Shown: piece after piece, positions 1 to 8,113 of the stretch
Layout of the letters: the number at the start of each line of letters is the position of its first letter
Numbering within the stretch: position 1 is the first letter of the stretch
From: Lederbergia galactosidilytica
GTDB lineage: Bacteria; Bacillota; Bacilli; Bacillales; Bacillaceae_C
Direction: 5' to 3'
NCBI RefSeq assembly: GCF_017873565.1
Contig: NZ_JAGGKH010000023.1
Location: 1 to 56,736 of the forward strand
DNA length: 56,736 nt
Notes under the pieces: generated by a model
The model's input: the letters and a program-made list of their open reading frames with translations, nothing else
What the model was told of the DNA's origin: nothing
The model's database searches: none
Translations under genes and position numbers: made by a program

Positions 1-290
1 TGTTTGTCAAGAGCGATTGCGGTAGCTTACCACCACATTTAGACCGTAGAGCTACGTTTAGGCTTTTGTTTTCATAGAATTTTTGACACTACCTACAAAA
101 GCGTAAACCTCTTGATATTAGGGAGCAACTAGGAATTCGCTGTCTTGTCGAACATCCATGATTAGAGCCAAGCCCTGATGCTAGATCTTAACGCTAGCCA
201 GTCATTCCCAATTTATCTTATAAAAACAATATACGATTTCATTTTTATCAGGTATTCTAAGCTTATCATGATGATGAAAGGGAATGAATT
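1..290. other. Intergenic start of window, no firm feature
   Basis: No coding region with a convincing start is visible. Positions 1-120 are richer in GC than the rest and could be the tail of a gene or mobile element cut by the window edge, but none of the short translations matched a family I know. Positions 200-290 are AT-rich leader for the next gene, with an AAAGGG ribosome site at about 278. Confidence 0.4.
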
Positions 291-869
291 ATGAACATAA
301 AGATCGTTTTACTATCTAGCCTTCTCATCCTACTCTTTTCCCTTGCTTTTCTTTGGTGGAAAACGGGTGATTGGATCCAAAAAGGTCAAACTCCCTTAGC
401 CACTGGCAAACATTCCTATGCAATCATTCTTGGCGCCAAGGTGAATGGCAGCATTCCCTCACGCTCCTTACAATATCGATTAGATGCTGCTGTCCAGTAT
501 AGCCATGAATATCCGAATGTTCGGTTTGTATTATCCGGTGGCCAAGGTCCTGATGAACAACTCTCAGAAGCAGAAGCCATGAAAAACTATTTAATTGAAA
601 AAGGAATAGAAGAAAGCAGACTTATTCTAGAAACAACATCCACTTCTACCTATGAAAATATTCTATTTTCAAAAAAACTACTTCCTGATTCCATTGATCA
701 TGTCACGATCATTACCAGTGATTATCACCTTGCCAGATCTCGCAAGATTGCTCATCAACTAGGGCTTGAGACCGATGCCCTTGCCGCCAAAACACCAGAG
801 GTAGTGAAGTGGAAAATGACCACTCGTGAACGAGCTGCTTTAATCAAAACTTATTTAACAGGGAGATAG
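291..869 (+). CDS. YdcF/SanA-like DUF218 envelope protein
   Basis: A 192-residue protein of the DUF218 (YdcF/ElyC/SanA) family. It has one N-terminal membrane segment (about residues 5-23) followed by the DUF218 fold. Family hallmarks are visible: an IILGAKV strand near residue 45, LSGGQG near 82, an acidic stretch SEAEAMKNYL, the TSTSTYEN segment near 115, and ITSDYHLARS near 142. Members are linked to cell-envelope and peptidoglycan precursor maintenance, but the reaction is not established. The start has an AAAGGG ribosome site. A strong terminator lies about 90 bp downstream. It appears monocistronic. Confidence 0.85.
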   Translation: MNIKIVLLSSLLILLFSLAFLWWKTGDWIQKGQTPLATGKHSYAIILGAKVNGSIPSRSLQYRLDAAVQYSHEYPNVRFVLSGGQGPDEQLSEAEAMKNYLIEKGIEESRLILETTSTSTYENILFSKKLLPDSIDHVTIITSDYHLARSRKIAHQLGLETDALAAKTPEVVKWKMTTRERAALIKTYLTGR

Positions 870-960
870 ATCTTTTTCTCCCTATACTCTCCCTAAAGTT
901 TATCATTTAGAGGGAGAAACTCATAATGATAGCTAAAGATACTTATAAGCCAATGAAATT

Positions 961-993
961 AAAAGGCGTTCCCGGTTTGAGAACGCCCTTTTT
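961..993 (+). terminator. Rho-independent terminator after YdcF-like gene
   Basis: Perfect 7 bp stem GGCGTTC/GAACGCC (965-971 with 981-987), a 9-nt loop, then CTTTTT. It lies in the right orientation to end the upstream plus-strand transcript. A second imperfect hairpin at about 881-918 lacks a T-run. Confidence 0.85.
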
Positions 994-1086
994 GCGGATT
1001 ATATGAAGGTTTCTTTCCAGCAACTTGCACTGAGGAAACCGCTTTTGTCTAGTAGCAAAAATGTAAATACAACAGGTTAAATTCCA

Positions 1087-2070
1087 TTACAAATCTTTTA
1101 AGTAATTCTCTATGAACTCAGTCACATATTCACTCATTTCCTTGTAACGAGTCCAATGGAGATAATGATGCCCTTCTAGCGTAATCAGCTTATGAGAGGA
1201 GATACGATCCAATTGCGTTTGATAAAAGGTGATATTCGACTTCCCGTCTTTATTCACATTTTTCTCTTTCGTAGTAAAGATTAAAACGGGTAGCTCAGAA
1301 GGGATTACCATATCGGTTGTCTTTTCAAGATCATTATTTATTTCATTTGCTTCATTCACTATATTTCGGTTATTGCCTTTCCATGCTGAAATAGCTTTAA
1401 CCATCTGTAAATTTTCACCCGAATAAGTCCCGTCTTCAGCAACAGGTAGAAACTCACTTGGGATCAAGGATACAGCTAATCTTGCCATTCCAGTTGGTGC
1501 CACATAGCTCCAATACTTAGGCATAGTGGGCACAGCTTCATCGAAGTATTCCACAGCTTTCGGTAACGTAGGATCGATTCCGATAATGGCCTTCACTTCA
1601 TTTGGATATTTATCGGCAAAATAGATACTATATATACCAGATATTGAATGTGGCATCAAAATATACGGTCCTTCTATGCCTGATTCTTTTAGTGCCGTTC
1701 TTATTTCCTCTACTATGTTTTCCACTGTTCGTTCCTTCTCCGTCATGTCACTCCAACCATATCCAAAAGGCTCTACGACAACAACCTTATGATTTTTTGC
1801 CATTTGATTAATTAGGGGTTCGAAGTCTAATACAGGTGCAGCTGTACCTAATCCACTTAATAAGACAATGGTGTTTTCTCCATTCCCCTTTGTATAGACG
1901 TGCATATTCTTACCGGCAACTTCAACTAATTCCCCAATAGCTGGATATCTCTTTTGTTCCATTACCGTTTTAATGGAATGAAAAATGAACCCAATTACGA
2001 GTACTGCTAGTATACACAATAAAATATTTCTAGTAACCAACCACGGGCTAAGCTTCTTTTTGAATTTCAT
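1087..2070 (-). CDS. Membrane-anchored alpha/beta hydrolase
   Basis: Alpha/beta-hydrolase fold protein, about 327 residues from the ATG at 2070. That start is preferred because AGGA lies 11-13 nt upstream; the in-frame GTG at 2079 is too close to it. A membrane anchor spans about residues 14-34. The oxyanion region LLSGLG lies near residue 72, and the nucleophile elbow reads PHSISG, so Pro replaces the usual first Gly of GxSxG. The catalytic His is probably in EGHHYLHW near the C-terminus. The substrate is unknown; extracellular lipase, esterase or peptidase-like roles are all possible. It stands alone, downstream of the ABC operon on the same strand. Confidence 0.8.
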   Translation of the reverse strand: MKFKKKLSPWLVTRNILLCILAVLVIGFIFHSIKTVMEQKRYPAIGELVEVAGKNMHVYTKGNGENTIVLLSGLGTAAPVLDFEPLINQMAKNHKVVVVEPFGYGWSDMTEKERTVENIVEEIRTALKESGIEGPYILMPHSISGIYSIYFADKYPNEVKAIIGIDPTLPKAVEYFDEAVPTMPKYWSYVAPTGMARLAVSLIPSEFLPVAEDGTYSGENLQMVKAISAWKGNNRNIVNEANEINNDLEKTTDMVIPSELPVLIFTTKEKNVNKDGKSNITFYQTQLDRISSHKLITLEGHHYLHWTRYKEMSEYVTEFIENYLKDL

Positions 2071-2136
2071 TATTCTCACAGCTTCCTATATAGAGATTAT
2101 TTATACAGACCAGGTTCAAAAGGGTATTTTTGACGA

Positions 2137-2871
2137 TTAAACGGCCCTTTTCTGAAAATACAGTAATCCCCCGAACAAAAATATAAAGAAGCTACCAAAT
2201 ATCACTGATAATAACAAAGAGAGTGAGCGGATAAAAAATTCATCTGCCCCATCTCCTCCAGCCGAAAGCATGGTTAAAAAGGGTTGGACCCAAGGATAAA
2301 AGGGAGAGAATTTCTCTGAATTCGCTACTAAAATATTAGGAATCGTGAAAATCACATTGATAACAAGTGGGGCGGCGAAACTTGTCCATGCTGTTGAAAT
2401 CCATAATTGTAAGGCAACTAATGGTAAACAGGCGAGCCAGCCGAAAAAGACACTTTTAAGACCAAACAGGTAAGGAACTGACGTCTCAATTCCCTGAATG
2501 ATTCCAGCCATTACCCAACCGAAATAAAATAATATTTGGGTAATCGCTAAAAAAGCCATGACGATGATCCCTTTTGCCAAGAATACTTGCCCTCTTGATA
2601 CTGGCAAGGCAAGTAATTGTTTCCATCCCCCACCCTGATGTTCATAGCGAGCGACAAAAGCACTGAATACCCCTGTTAATAAGGGAAGAAAAAGCAGGCC
2701 ATGGATAAAAACCATTGTTGATAATAGATAAGCCCATTCGACCCCTTTCATTTCTGATATATTCATAGTCATACCGGCAATAGTAGCCAATGCAGGACTC
2801 ACGAAAAGCAGCAGCCATATATTAGATTTGCGAAATTTAAGCCATTCTGACTGAATTATTTTCCATAACAT
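2137..2871 (-). CDS. ABC-2 type permease (antimicrobial resistance type), subunit 2
   Basis: A 244-residue integral membrane protein with about six hydrophobic segments and the cytoplasmic motif EHQGGGWKQLLALPVSRG near residue 75. The same motif recurs in the partner permease (EHQQNAWKQLLALPVRKG), so the two are paralogs that probably form a heterodimer. Such ABC-2 permeases occur in bacitracin (BcrB), lantibiotic-immunity (EpiG/MutG) and B. subtilis YcbO-like transporters. It starts 1 nt after the stop of the other permease and is last in the operon. The substrate is inferred only from the family: probably a cell-wall-active peptide. Confidence 0.85.
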   Translation of the reverse strand: MLWKIIQSEWLKFRKSNIWLLLFVSPALATIAGMTMNISEMKGVEWAYLLSTMVFIHGLLFLPLLTGVFSAFVARYEHQGGGWKQLLALPVSRGQVFLAKGIIVMAFLAITQILFYFGWVMAGIIQGIETSVPYLFGLKSVFFGWLACLPLVALQLWISTAWTSFAAPLVINVIFTIPNILVANSEKFSPFYPWVQPFLTMLSAGGDGADEFFIRSLSLLLSVIFGSFFIFLFGGLLYFQKRAV

Positions 2872-2872
2872 C

Positions 2873-3583
2873 TTACTTCACATCCCGTCTTGTAAAATCT
2901 AGCGCACCAAATCCCAATAGAATAATGCCTACGAGTAAGCCCATCCCAACAAACCAAACTGGCTCATGAACATCACTCATTAATAATGGCCACTTCCACA
3001 TGAACCAATCAGCCGCATTATAAGCGGATGACGAAACGATGGCACCAAGAATTCCAATGGTAAGTGGAACCGCTTGGTTGGTCATCGTAATCGATAACCA
3101 TGTTTGTAAAGCTAGAATGGGCAAAGCAGCCGCCAAGGGATAGAAGCTATTTCTTAAAATCGCGATATAAGGAATCTCTGTCCCAAACTTCAAACTAAGT
3201 CCCAAGATAATCGTTCCTACAAATAGCAGAAGACAAGCAATCAAAAGGAATATAATGTTTAAAAGGAATTTTGACGCAAAAGCCGAGCCTTTACGAACAG
3301 GCAGGGCTAAAAGCTGTTTCCAAGCATTTTGTTGATGTTCCACATTTGCGGTCATCGATGCCAAGATGGCAACGCCTAGTATTAAGGAAATCGTGACTAA
3401 CCCATTAATATTCTTTAGCAATTCTCCCCAAACATCCGGATTCAGACCAACTAAGTAATCATATCTTACACCATAATTGACCGCCTGCAGAGAGATCACT
3501 CCAAAGGGACCAAGAAAGCTAAGAAACCATACCCATTTTCGTTTCATTTTTAGCAGATCAGCCTTAAATATTTGGATCATCAT
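2873..3583 (-). CDS. ABC-2 type permease (antimicrobial resistance type), subunit 1
   Basis: A 236-residue membrane protein with about six predicted helices, paralogous to the permease encoded downstream. The ATG overlaps the ATPase stop codon in an ATGA arrangement, and an AAGGAGGAGATG ribosome site precedes it, so the two are translationally coupled. Together with the ATPase and downstream permease it forms a complete exporter or immunity transporter of the lantibiotic/bacitracin class. The exact drug cannot be read from the sequence. Confidence 0.85.
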   Translation of the reverse strand: MMIQIFKADLLKMKRKWVWFLSFLGPFGVISLQAVNYGVRYDYLVGLNPDVWGELLKNINGLVTISLILGVAILASMTANVEHQQNAWKQLLALPVRKGSAFASKFLLNIIFLLIACLLLFVGTIILGLSLKFGTEIPYIAILRNSFYPLAAALPILALQTWLSITMTNQAVPLTIGILGAIVSSSAYNAADWFMWKWPLLMSDVHEPVWFVGMGLLVGIILLGFGALDFTRRDVK

Positions 3584-4494
3584 AGGCTCATCTCCTCCTT
3601 CGTTAAATCGAGGAATATTTCTTCCAAAGACATTTTTTGTTCCTCAACACGATAAACAGATAGATTCCCTTTGACTAAATTCGCCACTGCTTTAGCCGTT
3701 AACATATTATCAGCTTGATCAAGCGTAAGAAATGAATCCTGATCCTGTACTTGAATGCCAGAAGACAGAAGAATTTTCCTTGCCTCTTTTTGATTATTTG
3801 TGTGAATGCGGATTGTCGGACTGGATCTTTTTCTTAATACCTCGATCGAATCTTGAAAAATAAGTGAACCTTTCGTAATAATACCTACTCGTGTTGCCAT
3901 TTGATCAATTTCACTTAAGAGATGACTTGATACTACAACTGTTACACCAAATTTTTTCGGTAGACTTTTAATTAGTTCTCGCATCTCTTGAATGCCTGCA
4001 GGGTCCAAGCCATTTGTTGGTTCATCCAAAATTAACAACTCCGGATTTCCTAAGAGAGCAGCTGCTATCCCTAACCTTTGTTTCATTCCAAGCGAAAAGC
4101 CTTTTACAGGTCGTTTGGCCTCGTTTGTTAAACGGACGATTTCCAATACTTCCCCAATTCTTGCTTTAGGCACATTTAAAATTTTTCGTAAAGCTTCTAA
4201 ATTTTCAATAGCTGTTAAATGACCATAGTAGGAGGGAGATTCCACTAGAGAACCGACTTTGCTTAATATCGATAGTTTATGTTTGCTTAAATCCTGTCCA
4301 AATATATGGATCGAGCCATGTGTCGGTTTCATTAATCCAAGTAGCATCCGAATCGTAGTTGTTTTCCCTGCCCCGTTTGGTCCAAGGAAACCATAAATTT
4401 CTCCTTTTTGAATGGCAAGATCCACTCCATTCACTGCTTGCTTTCCTTTAAATCTCTTCGTTAAATTTGAAGTTTTTAACACTAATTCGTTCAT
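3580..4494 (-). CDS. ABC transporter ATPase, BcrA/YcbN-like
   Basis: About 304 residues from the ATG at 4494, chosen for the AGGTG site about 7 nt upstream; a GTG at 4503 is also in frame. Walker A is GPNGAGKTT (near residue 39), the signature is the FSLGMKQRLGIA variant typical of BcrA/NatA-type drug-resistance ATPases, Walker B is LLILDEPTNGLD and the switch His is in SSHLLSE. A C-terminal regulatory extension of about 90 residues follows. It powers the two ABC-2 permeases encoded immediately downstream. A kinase/regulator pair lies upstream, and paired 11-bp-spaced direct repeats sit in its promoter region. Confidence 0.92.
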   Translation of the reverse strand: MNELVLKTSNLTKRFKGKQAVNGVDLAIQKGEIYGFLGPNGAGKTTTIRMLLGLMKPTHGSIHIFGQDLSKHKLSILSKVGSLVESPSYYGHLTAIENLEALRKILNVPKARIGEVLEIVRLTNEAKRPVKGFSLGMKQRLGIAAALLGNPELLILDEPTNGLDPAGIQEMRELIKSLPKKFGVTVVVSSHLLSEIDQMATRVGIITKGSLIFQDSIEVLRKRSSPTIRIHTNNQKEARKILLSSGIQVQDQDSFLTLDQADNMLTAKAVANLVKGNLSVYRVEEQKMSLEEIFLDLTKEEMSL

Positions 4495-4550
4495 TTTCTT
4501 CACCTCATCTCTAAGATTAAAAGGTGAAGGTTAAAACAATGGACAAGCAA

Positions 4551-4568
4551 GTTTAAAATTTGTTTAAA
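4551..4568 (-). promoter_or_regulatory. Candidate response-regulator operator for ABC operon
   Basis: GTTTAAA occurs twice, at 4551 and 4562, exactly 11 bp apart (one helical turn), between the sensor-kinase gene terminator and the ABC ATPase start. Direct repeats spaced by about 11 bp are the usual binding pattern of OmpR-family regulators, and such a regulator gene lies just upstream. The assignment to that regulator is inference. Confidence 0.55.
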
Positions 4569-4639
4569 AAAGATCGAATAACCTCCAATCGGCAAATAAG
4601 GCAACCATTCCATTCAAAATTAGAAGGCTTTCTTAGTGT

Positions 4640-4682
4640 AAGAAAAACCGCTTGAATCATGGATATTCATGAATCAAGCGGT
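4640..4682 (-). terminator. Terminator after sensor kinase gene
   Basis: Stem AACCGCTTGA (4645-4654) pairs with TCAAGCGGTT (4673-4682), extended by inner pairing. On the minus strand it is followed by a run of T (4644-4640). It separates the kinase/regulator transcript from the ABC operon, which therefore needs its own promoter. Confidence 0.85.
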
Positions 4683-4697
4683 TTGCATGATTACAAT

Positions 4698-6074
4698 TTA
4701 CTTTCCCATGTCCCCTGCAGCTGTTATCGTCATTCTCGTTCCTCTATCTGTTGATTGGACATTTAACTTTAAGTTCATTTCTTGCAACATAAGCGTTACG
4801 ATCGCCATACCAATCCCAGCCCCCTTACTATCAGAAGCAGTCTCTATTCCCGGGCCCCGATCTTCAATTATGAGTTGAAAGCCTTTTTCGGTTGTTGCAC
4901 TTTTAATTCTAATATATTTCCCAGAATCGGCATGGCGAATGATATTTTGAAATAGATTATCAAGCACTCTCTCCAACCAACTTGGGTCTAATGACCACTC
5001 AAAATGCTGATCCTCGGGCAATTCAATTTCAATTGCAAAGCCCTTTTTCTCAAAAGTTGGATACCAAGAAGCAGCCATCACGCGAACCGACCTGATAATA
5101 TCTACTTTTTGGGGATGATAAGGGTATTTTCCTGCTGTTAGCAGTGTATAAGACAGTAAATTATCAATTAACTGACTAAGAAAGGTAATCTTATAATCCA
5201 TTAATTGCAGGGATTTTTCCCCTTTGTCCGTTAATTTTTCTTTTTTTAATGTATAGAGATGTCCTCTTAATGTCGTCAATGGTGTTCGCAAATCATGAGA
5301 AAGATTGGCCATTAATTGTTTTCTTAGTTCTTCTTCCTCATCCTTCTGTTTTTGACTTTCCCCTAACCTCTCGACCATTCCATTGAAGGACTGCTCAAGC
5401 TGGCCAATTTCATCTTGTTTCTTAATCATAATTTTGTCAGGAATACCGGCGATACCCTCTTTTTCCATTGCTAATCCTAAACGGAGTAATCGTTTGCGAA
5501 TATGGGAAAAGAACAGCCAGGAAATAAAAACAAATATGAAAAAGAGTCCAATATTAATACCGTAAAATAGATAACTATAGCGATCTACCAACTTTTCTCG
5601 AGTATGGTCCATTTCACTTCTTGGAATTTGAAAGGTAATAAAGCCGTTTTCCTTTTTTTCACCAAGAAAGGCCACTGTTGTAAAAGGGTCACTATCATAG
5701 CTTTTTTTCATAAATTCAACAATATCTGAAGATGTCCACCTTTTAGGTACAGCAACTGGTTCTGGATAAGCAAAAAGAAGTGTTCCATTATCATCGACCC
5801 AAAACACAGTAGAAGCGTGGTATTTCTTCTGAAATTCAGTCAATTTCTTCTTTACTTCTTCCTCATCTAAAGAAGTCAGTTTTCCTGCTTCTTGATGCCA
5901 CCATTTTTCCAGGTCCTCTCCATTTAATTGGTTTACATCCGCCTCATCAAATGAATACCAAACAACAATCGATAGAGGAAAAATAATAGGGATAAATAGA
6001 ACCGCGAATAAAATAATCAGTAGATATCTTACTAATAAAGAATGACGAAGAGTTAAAACCTTTTTTATAGTCAT
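4698..6074 (-). CDS. Two-component sensor histidine kinase with extracytoplasmic domain
   Basis: A 458-residue classical membrane kinase. TM1 spans about residues 14-40 and TM2 about 168-190, with roughly 125 extracytoplasmic residues between them. A HAMP region follows (about 190-245), then the H-box SHDLRTP with phospho-acceptor His260, N-box NLFQNIIRHA and G-boxes DRGPGI and GAGIGMAI. The start codon overlaps the regulator stop (ATGA), so the two are co-translated. The sizeable sensor loop distinguishes it from the loopless BceS type. The likely stimulus is the compound handled by the ABC transporter encoded downstream. Confidence 0.92.
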   Translation of the reverse strand: MTIKKVLTLRHSLLVRYLLIILFAVLFIPIIFPLSIVVWYSFDEADVNQLNGEDLEKWWHQEAGKLTSLDEEEVKKKLTEFQKKYHASTVFWVDDNGTLLFAYPEPVAVPKRWTSSDIVEFMKKSYDSDPFTTVAFLGEKKENGFITFQIPRSEMDHTREKLVDRYSYLFYGINIGLFFIFVFISWLFFSHIRKRLLRLGLAMEKEGIAGIPDKIMIKKQDEIGQLEQSFNGMVERLGESQKQKDEEEELRKQLMANLSHDLRTPLTTLRGHLYTLKKEKLTDKGEKSLQLMDYKITFLSQLIDNLLSYTLLTAGKYPYHPQKVDIIRSVRVMAASWYPTFEKKGFAIEIELPEDQHFEWSLDPSWLERVLDNLFQNIIRHADSGKYIRIKSATTEKGFQLIIEDRGPGIETASDSKGAGIGMAIVTLMLQEMNLKLNVQSTDRGTRMTITAAGDMGK

Positions 6075-6742
6075 GATTTTAATCGATAGCCTAATCCCCG
6101 AATGGTTTCTATTAAACCGGGTTTTGCGGGATCCCTTTCTATTTTCTCGCGTAAATAACGAATATGTACCATTAATGTTTTATCCCCATCTATATAAGGT
6201 TCTTTCCATACCCCTTCGTATAATTGCTCCTTTGTCAAAATTTGGTTTTGATGGCGGAGGAAGTATTGAAAAATTTGGTATTGCTTTCCCGTTAAAATAA
6301 TTTCCTTGTTTCTTTCATGATCTAATATCCGGTTTTCTTCTAAGAAAATATCTAAATGACCAATTGTTATCTTTTCTGTTTGATCTTGTTGAAACCGTCG
6401 CAATAAAACTTCTATCCTTGCAACCAATTCTTCTGGATAAAAGGGCTTTGTTAAATAATCATCCGCAAATTCTAGTCCCTGAAGTCGATCTTCGACAGAG
6501 GTTCTAGCTGATAACATTAAGACCGCTAATGAAGGATATTCCTGTTTTAATCTCCTTCCAACAGAAAAGCCATCTAGGCCAGGTATCATCACATCTAAAA
6601 TTGCAATTTCCACATCTTCTGCTAGTTTCATCACTCCTTCCCCTGATGGTAACCAATTTACGTTATGTCCTTTTTCCTCTAACACTTCTACGACCCATCT
6701 ACTAATTTCTAAATCATCCTCTATGTATAGAATATTGGCCAT
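6071..6742 (-). CDS. OmpR-family response regulator
   Basis: A 223-residue regulator. The receiver domain spans about residues 1-115, with acidic pocket E8/D9/D10, phospho-acceptor D50 (AILDVMIPG) and conserved K near residue 100 (YLTKPF). The C-terminal winged helix (about 125-222) ends in IRGLGYRL. It is the first gene of the kinase/regulator pair and probably activates the ABC operon through the GTTTAAA direct repeats at 4551-4568. Confidence 0.93.
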   Translation of the reverse strand: MANILYIEDDLEISRWVVEVLEEKGHNVNWLPSGEGVMKLAEDVEIAILDVMIPGLDGFSVGRRLKQEYPSLAVLMLSARTSVEDRLQGLEFADDYLTKPFYPEELVARIEVLLRRFQQDQTEKITIGHLDIFLEENRILDHERNKEIILTGKQYQIFQYFLRHQNQILTKEQLYEGVWKEPYIDGDKTLMVHIRYLREKIERDPAKPGLIETIRGLGYRLKS

Positions 6743-7018
6743 TTATATCCCCCTGATTTTCTTTTAAAATAATTCATATATGTTCCTATTTTAACATCTA
6801 TATACCAAATTATAGGCAAAGCTCTATTTACAGGTAAAGCCTAGTAAGGAATTAAAATCTTTTATTTTCAAATAAATTGGTATATCCTAAAGAGAAAAGC
6901 AGAAGTGCTCGTAAAGATAAAAAGGCTAAATAGGCGAGATATTTCGTTGATTTACTAATCTGAGCGCTAAAGCTAGACCAAAGAAGAAACATCATGTGTT
7001 TGCTAGGAGGAATAACGG

Positions 7019-7840
7019 ATGACAATGAAGAAAGTTTTAACATTTGCTGGTTCGGATACAAGTGGTGGCGCTGGAATTCAAGCTGATTTAAAAACATTTG
7101 AAGAGTATGGCGTTTACGGCATGAATGCTTTAACGTCAATCGTCACAATGGACCCTAACAATAATTGGAGTCATGACGTCTTTCCAATTGATGTTGATAC
7201 AGTAGAAAAGCAATTAAACACCATTCTATCTGTCGGAATTGATGCCATGAAAACTGGAATGCTTGGTTCAGTGGAAATCATTGAATTAGGTGCGCGTAAA
7301 TTGGATGAGCATAAATTAGAAAATGTGGTCATTGACCCTGTGATGGTATGTAAAGGCGAGGATGAAGTTTTACAACCAGAAAATACGGATGCAATGCGTG
7401 AGTTCCTTCTCCCACGGGCTTTAATTGTAACCCCGAACCTTTTTGAAGCGGGACAATTAGCTAAAACAGGACCAGTGAAAACAGTAGATGGGATGAAAGA
7501 AGCCGCTGCGAAAATTCACGAGTTGGGGGCAAAAAATGTTGTCGTAAAAGGTGGAAAGGCAATCGCCCATGACAAAGCCATCGACCTTTTCTATGACGGT
7601 CAAGAATTTACTCTACTTGAGTCAGATAAACTAGAAACGACTTATAACCATGGTGCTGGTTGTACTTTTGCTGCCGCGATTACAGCTAACTTGGCAAAGG
7701 GTAAATCAGTCAAGGAAGCCGTTGCCTCTGCCAAGGACTTTGTTACAGCCGCGATCCAACACGGCTGGAAGCTGAATGAATATGTAGGTCCTGTTATGCA
7801 TGGCGCTTATTTTGCTTTTGATAATAATTCCAAGAAATAA
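7019..7840 (+). CDS. pdxK: Pyridoxine/HMP kinase of the PdxK-ThiD family
   Basis: A 273-residue ribokinase-fold enzyme. It opens with VLTFAGSDTSGGAGIQADLK, the substrate-binding start of ThiD/PdxK, and carries the MDPNN segment, DPVMVCKG, VTPNLFEA and the anion-hole/catalytic motif NHGAGCTFAA near residue 215. The Cys-containing GAGCTF and the length match B. subtilis PdxK (a pyridoxine/pyridoxal kinase once named ThiD). It phosphorylates vitamin B6 vitamers or hydroxymethylpyrimidine; sequence alone does not separate the two well. AGGAGGAATAACGG precedes the ATG. It is monocistronic and ends in a 17 bp hairpin. Confidence 0.88.
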   Translation: MTMKKVLTFAGSDTSGGAGIQADLKTFEEYGVYGMNALTSIVTMDPNNNWSHDVFPIDVDTVEKQLNTILSVGIDAMKTGMLGSVEIIELGARKLDEHKLENVVIDPVMVCKGEDEVLQPENTDAMREFLLPRALIVTPNLFEAGQLAKTGPVKTVDGMKEAAAKIHELGAKNVVVKGGKAIAHDKAIDLFYDGQEFTLLESDKLETTYNHGAGCTFAAAITANLAKGKSVKEAVASAKDFVTAAIQHGWKLNEYVGPVMHGAYFAFDNNSKK

Positions 7841-7845
7841 GGATG

Positions 7846-7887
7846 ACGCCCAGAAAGGATGATTATTTCATCCTTTCTGGGCGTTTA
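7846..7887 (+). terminator. Terminator after pdxK
   Basis: Perfect 17 bp stem starting ACGCCCAGAAAGG (7846-7862, pairing with 7868-7884) with a 5-nt loop TTATT and a short TTAT tail. One of the strongest hairpins in the window. Confidence 0.85.
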
Positions 7888-7963
7888 TCATTCCTCTCAA
7901 TGTTCTAAACTTCCTTCTTCTTGAATAGCATGGGACAGAAACAACTCCAATTCTATTTTAGAA

Positions 7964-8092
7964 GCTGTTCAAAGATCCGGTACAAATGACACTGCTAGAT
8001 AAATGGCTTTCGATGTACAGAACGTATCTACGTTGTTGAGCGGCGTCAGCGCCATTAGCCGACTTGTCATTTTTATCCTCTTTTCGAACACT
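7964..8092 (-). repeat. Short copy of MITE-like interspersed repeat
   Basis: About 129 bp. On the minus strand both ends match the ends of the 371 bp element at 9999-10369: a GTGTTCGAAAAG..GATAAAAA end, the GACAAGTCGGCTAA..GCGCTGACG block, CTGTACATCGAAAG, and CATTTATCTAGCAGTGTCATTT near the other end. It lacks the roughly 240 bp interior of the long copy. It sits directly upstream of the cstA-like gene, ending about 20 bp before its start. Confidence 0.75.
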
Positions 8093-8113
8093 TATTGGAC
8101 AGGGGGAAGTGAA

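Noticed and set aside
6852-7018. TPP riboswitch before the PdxK/ThiD-type gene
   Set aside because: A CTGAG-like string is present, but the paired helices and second conserved TPP block are missing.
6852-7139. 95-residue minus-strand frame overlapping the pdxK start
   Set aside because: It is the shadow of the pdxK coding sequence and its leader and has no family features.
8003-8113. N-terminal extension of the CstA-like protein
   Set aside because: The extra 37 codons run through an interspersed repeat and show no ribosome site; ATG 8114 has AGGGGG at the right distance.
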